The notes under the pieces are model-generated. The model did not search any database, was not told the DNA's origin, and saw nothing but the letters and a program-made list of their open reading frames with translations. A program made the translations under genes and the position numbers. From Burkholderia sp. (GTDB taxonomy: Bacteria > Pseudomonadota > Gammaproteobacteria > Burkholderiales > Burkholderiaceae), in NCBI GenBank assembly GCA_031253835.1, contig JAIRVP010000014.1:1-64000 (forward strand): a stretch of 64,000 nucleotides of DNA, read 5' to 3'. Shown here in pieces: positions 63,380-64,000 of the stretch (the stretch's first letter is position 1; each line of letters opens with the position of its first letter).

Positions 63380-63573
63380 GAGAGGTCTCCGAGGTAGGGA
63401 CGGCCTTCCATCTGCTCGTAGACGACCGTGCCTTCATCGTCTTCGAAGCGTTCGAGGTAGTTGCGCGCGCCGCACAGCGGGCAGCGGAACAGCAGCCCCT
63501 GGCCTTCGTCCTTGATGACGACGTCGGACTGTTCCCACTGCGTGCCGCAGCTCTGGTTTCGGCAGGTAAACAC
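63376..63573 (-). CDS. Small zinc-ribbon protein coupled to dbpA
   Basis: A protein of 65 residues starting at GTG 63573 after GGAGAAAGACC. Two CxnC knuckles (FTCRNQSCGTQW and FRCPLCGARN) form a zinc ribbon; the rest is acidic. It overlaps dbpA by 4 bp, implying translational coupling and a possible role as RNA- or ribosome-binding partner. Function unknown. Confidence 0.7.
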
Positions 63574-63780
63574 GGTCTTTCTCCAGCTGAATTCGGTTGA
63601 TGGCGCGCCCGGGCGGGCGCGGCAACGGCGGGCGGCGCTCGCGCGGCTCGGGCGCGGGCCGCACCGGCGTCGCTTGGATGGCGTCGATGCGGATGATGGA
63701 TCGGGCGGCGACGGGGTCGCGCGTGCCGCAATTCTAGCGGATGCGGGCACCGGCGAGGGCGCCGCGGCCCGTGCCTGCCA

Positions 63781-63809
63781 AGAAAAACGGCCGCCCCGGG
63801 GGGCGGCCG
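63781..63809 (-). terminator. Strong Rho-independent terminator
   Basis: On the minus strand CGGCCGCCCC and GGGGCGGCCG form a 10-bp stem (63788-63797 / 63800-63809) followed by TTTTT. It ends the gene that stops at 63839. Confidence 0.9.
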
Positions 63810-63838
63810 TGCGGTGCGGCGAAACGGGGCCGGACGCG

Positions 63839-64000
63839 TTACAGCGCCATGTCGGCCGAGGCCTTCGCCGGGCGGGCCGGCGCGTTGCCGGCCGGCTGCG
63901 ACGGCATGCCGAGGTCGATCTTCGGCGGCGGCGACAGTTGCAGCACGTCGCTCGTGTAGGTCCATTCCTCGACGACCTTCGCCGGGCTGTCGTTCAGCTT
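63839..64000 (-). CDS. C-terminal part of an unidentified gene, edge-truncated
   Basis: The minus-strand frame ends at TAA 63839-63841 and enters from beyond the window. The last 53 residues include AKVVEEWTYTSDVLQLSPPP and a low-complexity tail (QPAGNAPARPAKASADMAL). I cannot assign it. A strong terminator follows 30 bp downstream. Confidence 0.7.
   Translation of the reverse strand, partial: KLNDSPAKVVEEWTYTSDVLQLSPPPKIDLGMPSQPAGNAPARPAKASADMAL

Overview
The window is high-GC DNA whose genes show strongly G/C-biased third codon positions. The gene content fits the Burkholderia cepacia complex, probably a secondary replicon: many LysR/AraC/TetR/GntR/IclR regulators, a general porin, a DUF4148 protein, a kdu/kdg module, DNA polymerase II, an AdeRS-like two-component pair and small catabolic islands. 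The species is inferred from memory of families; no search was run. I see no rRNA, intact tRNA, insertion sequence, prophage or CRISPR array.

Left part (1-18.9 kb): an edge-truncated and apparently frameshifted hypothetical gene; a MASE1-PAS membrane sensor with an alpha/beta hydrolase; a small gene graveyard (merR fragment, signal-peptide fragment, C-terminal fragment, 8-bp tandem repeat); an AdeRS-like pair; a five-gene acyl-CoA operon with a LysR gene (histidine phosphatase, APH-type kinase, two SDRs, ACAD10/11-like acyl-CoA dehydrogenase) that resembles the Lva 4-hydroxyacyl-CoA route; and a minus-strand operon for serine-glyoxylate aminotransferase, an MFS carrier, a FAH/hydratase-type enzyme and a YdiJ-type FAD/Fe-S dehydrogenase, facing a GntR gene that shares its operator motif.

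Centre (19-26 kb): the most unusual locus. Behind a clear promoter lie an M48-type zinc peptidase and, overlapping it by 4 bp, a 1829-residue protein with a pseudokinase-like N-terminus, a DUF4011/COG1112 SF1 helicase core, a degenerate Vsr-like domain and a C-terminal WGR domain. The architecture recalls Mokosh-type anti-phage systems, but no PLD nuclease is present and a protease is coupled instead. This is the best candidate for an undescribed system.

Right part (26-64 kb): AraC and porin; an MFS / sugar-lactone-oxidase-like / PLP aldolase-racemase operon; a secreted pectinacetylesterase-like hydrolase with a membrane-anchored accessory protein; a J-domain protein; DNA polymerase II; a TetR-SDR pair with matching operators; a lower-GC LysR/NTF2 insert ending in a tRNA 3'-end remnant; the kdgT / kduI-kduD-kdgR module for 5-keto-4-deoxyuronate use; a CSS-EAL phosphodiesterase; an AraC/fatty-acid-hydroxylase pair with an operator of two direct repeats; an AlaX editing protein; type II NADH dehydrogenase with a divergent LysR; AraC plus an NmrA-like protein; BenE; a fatty acid desaturase; a probably leaderless PhnD-like protein; and DbpA with a coupled zinc-ribbon protein.
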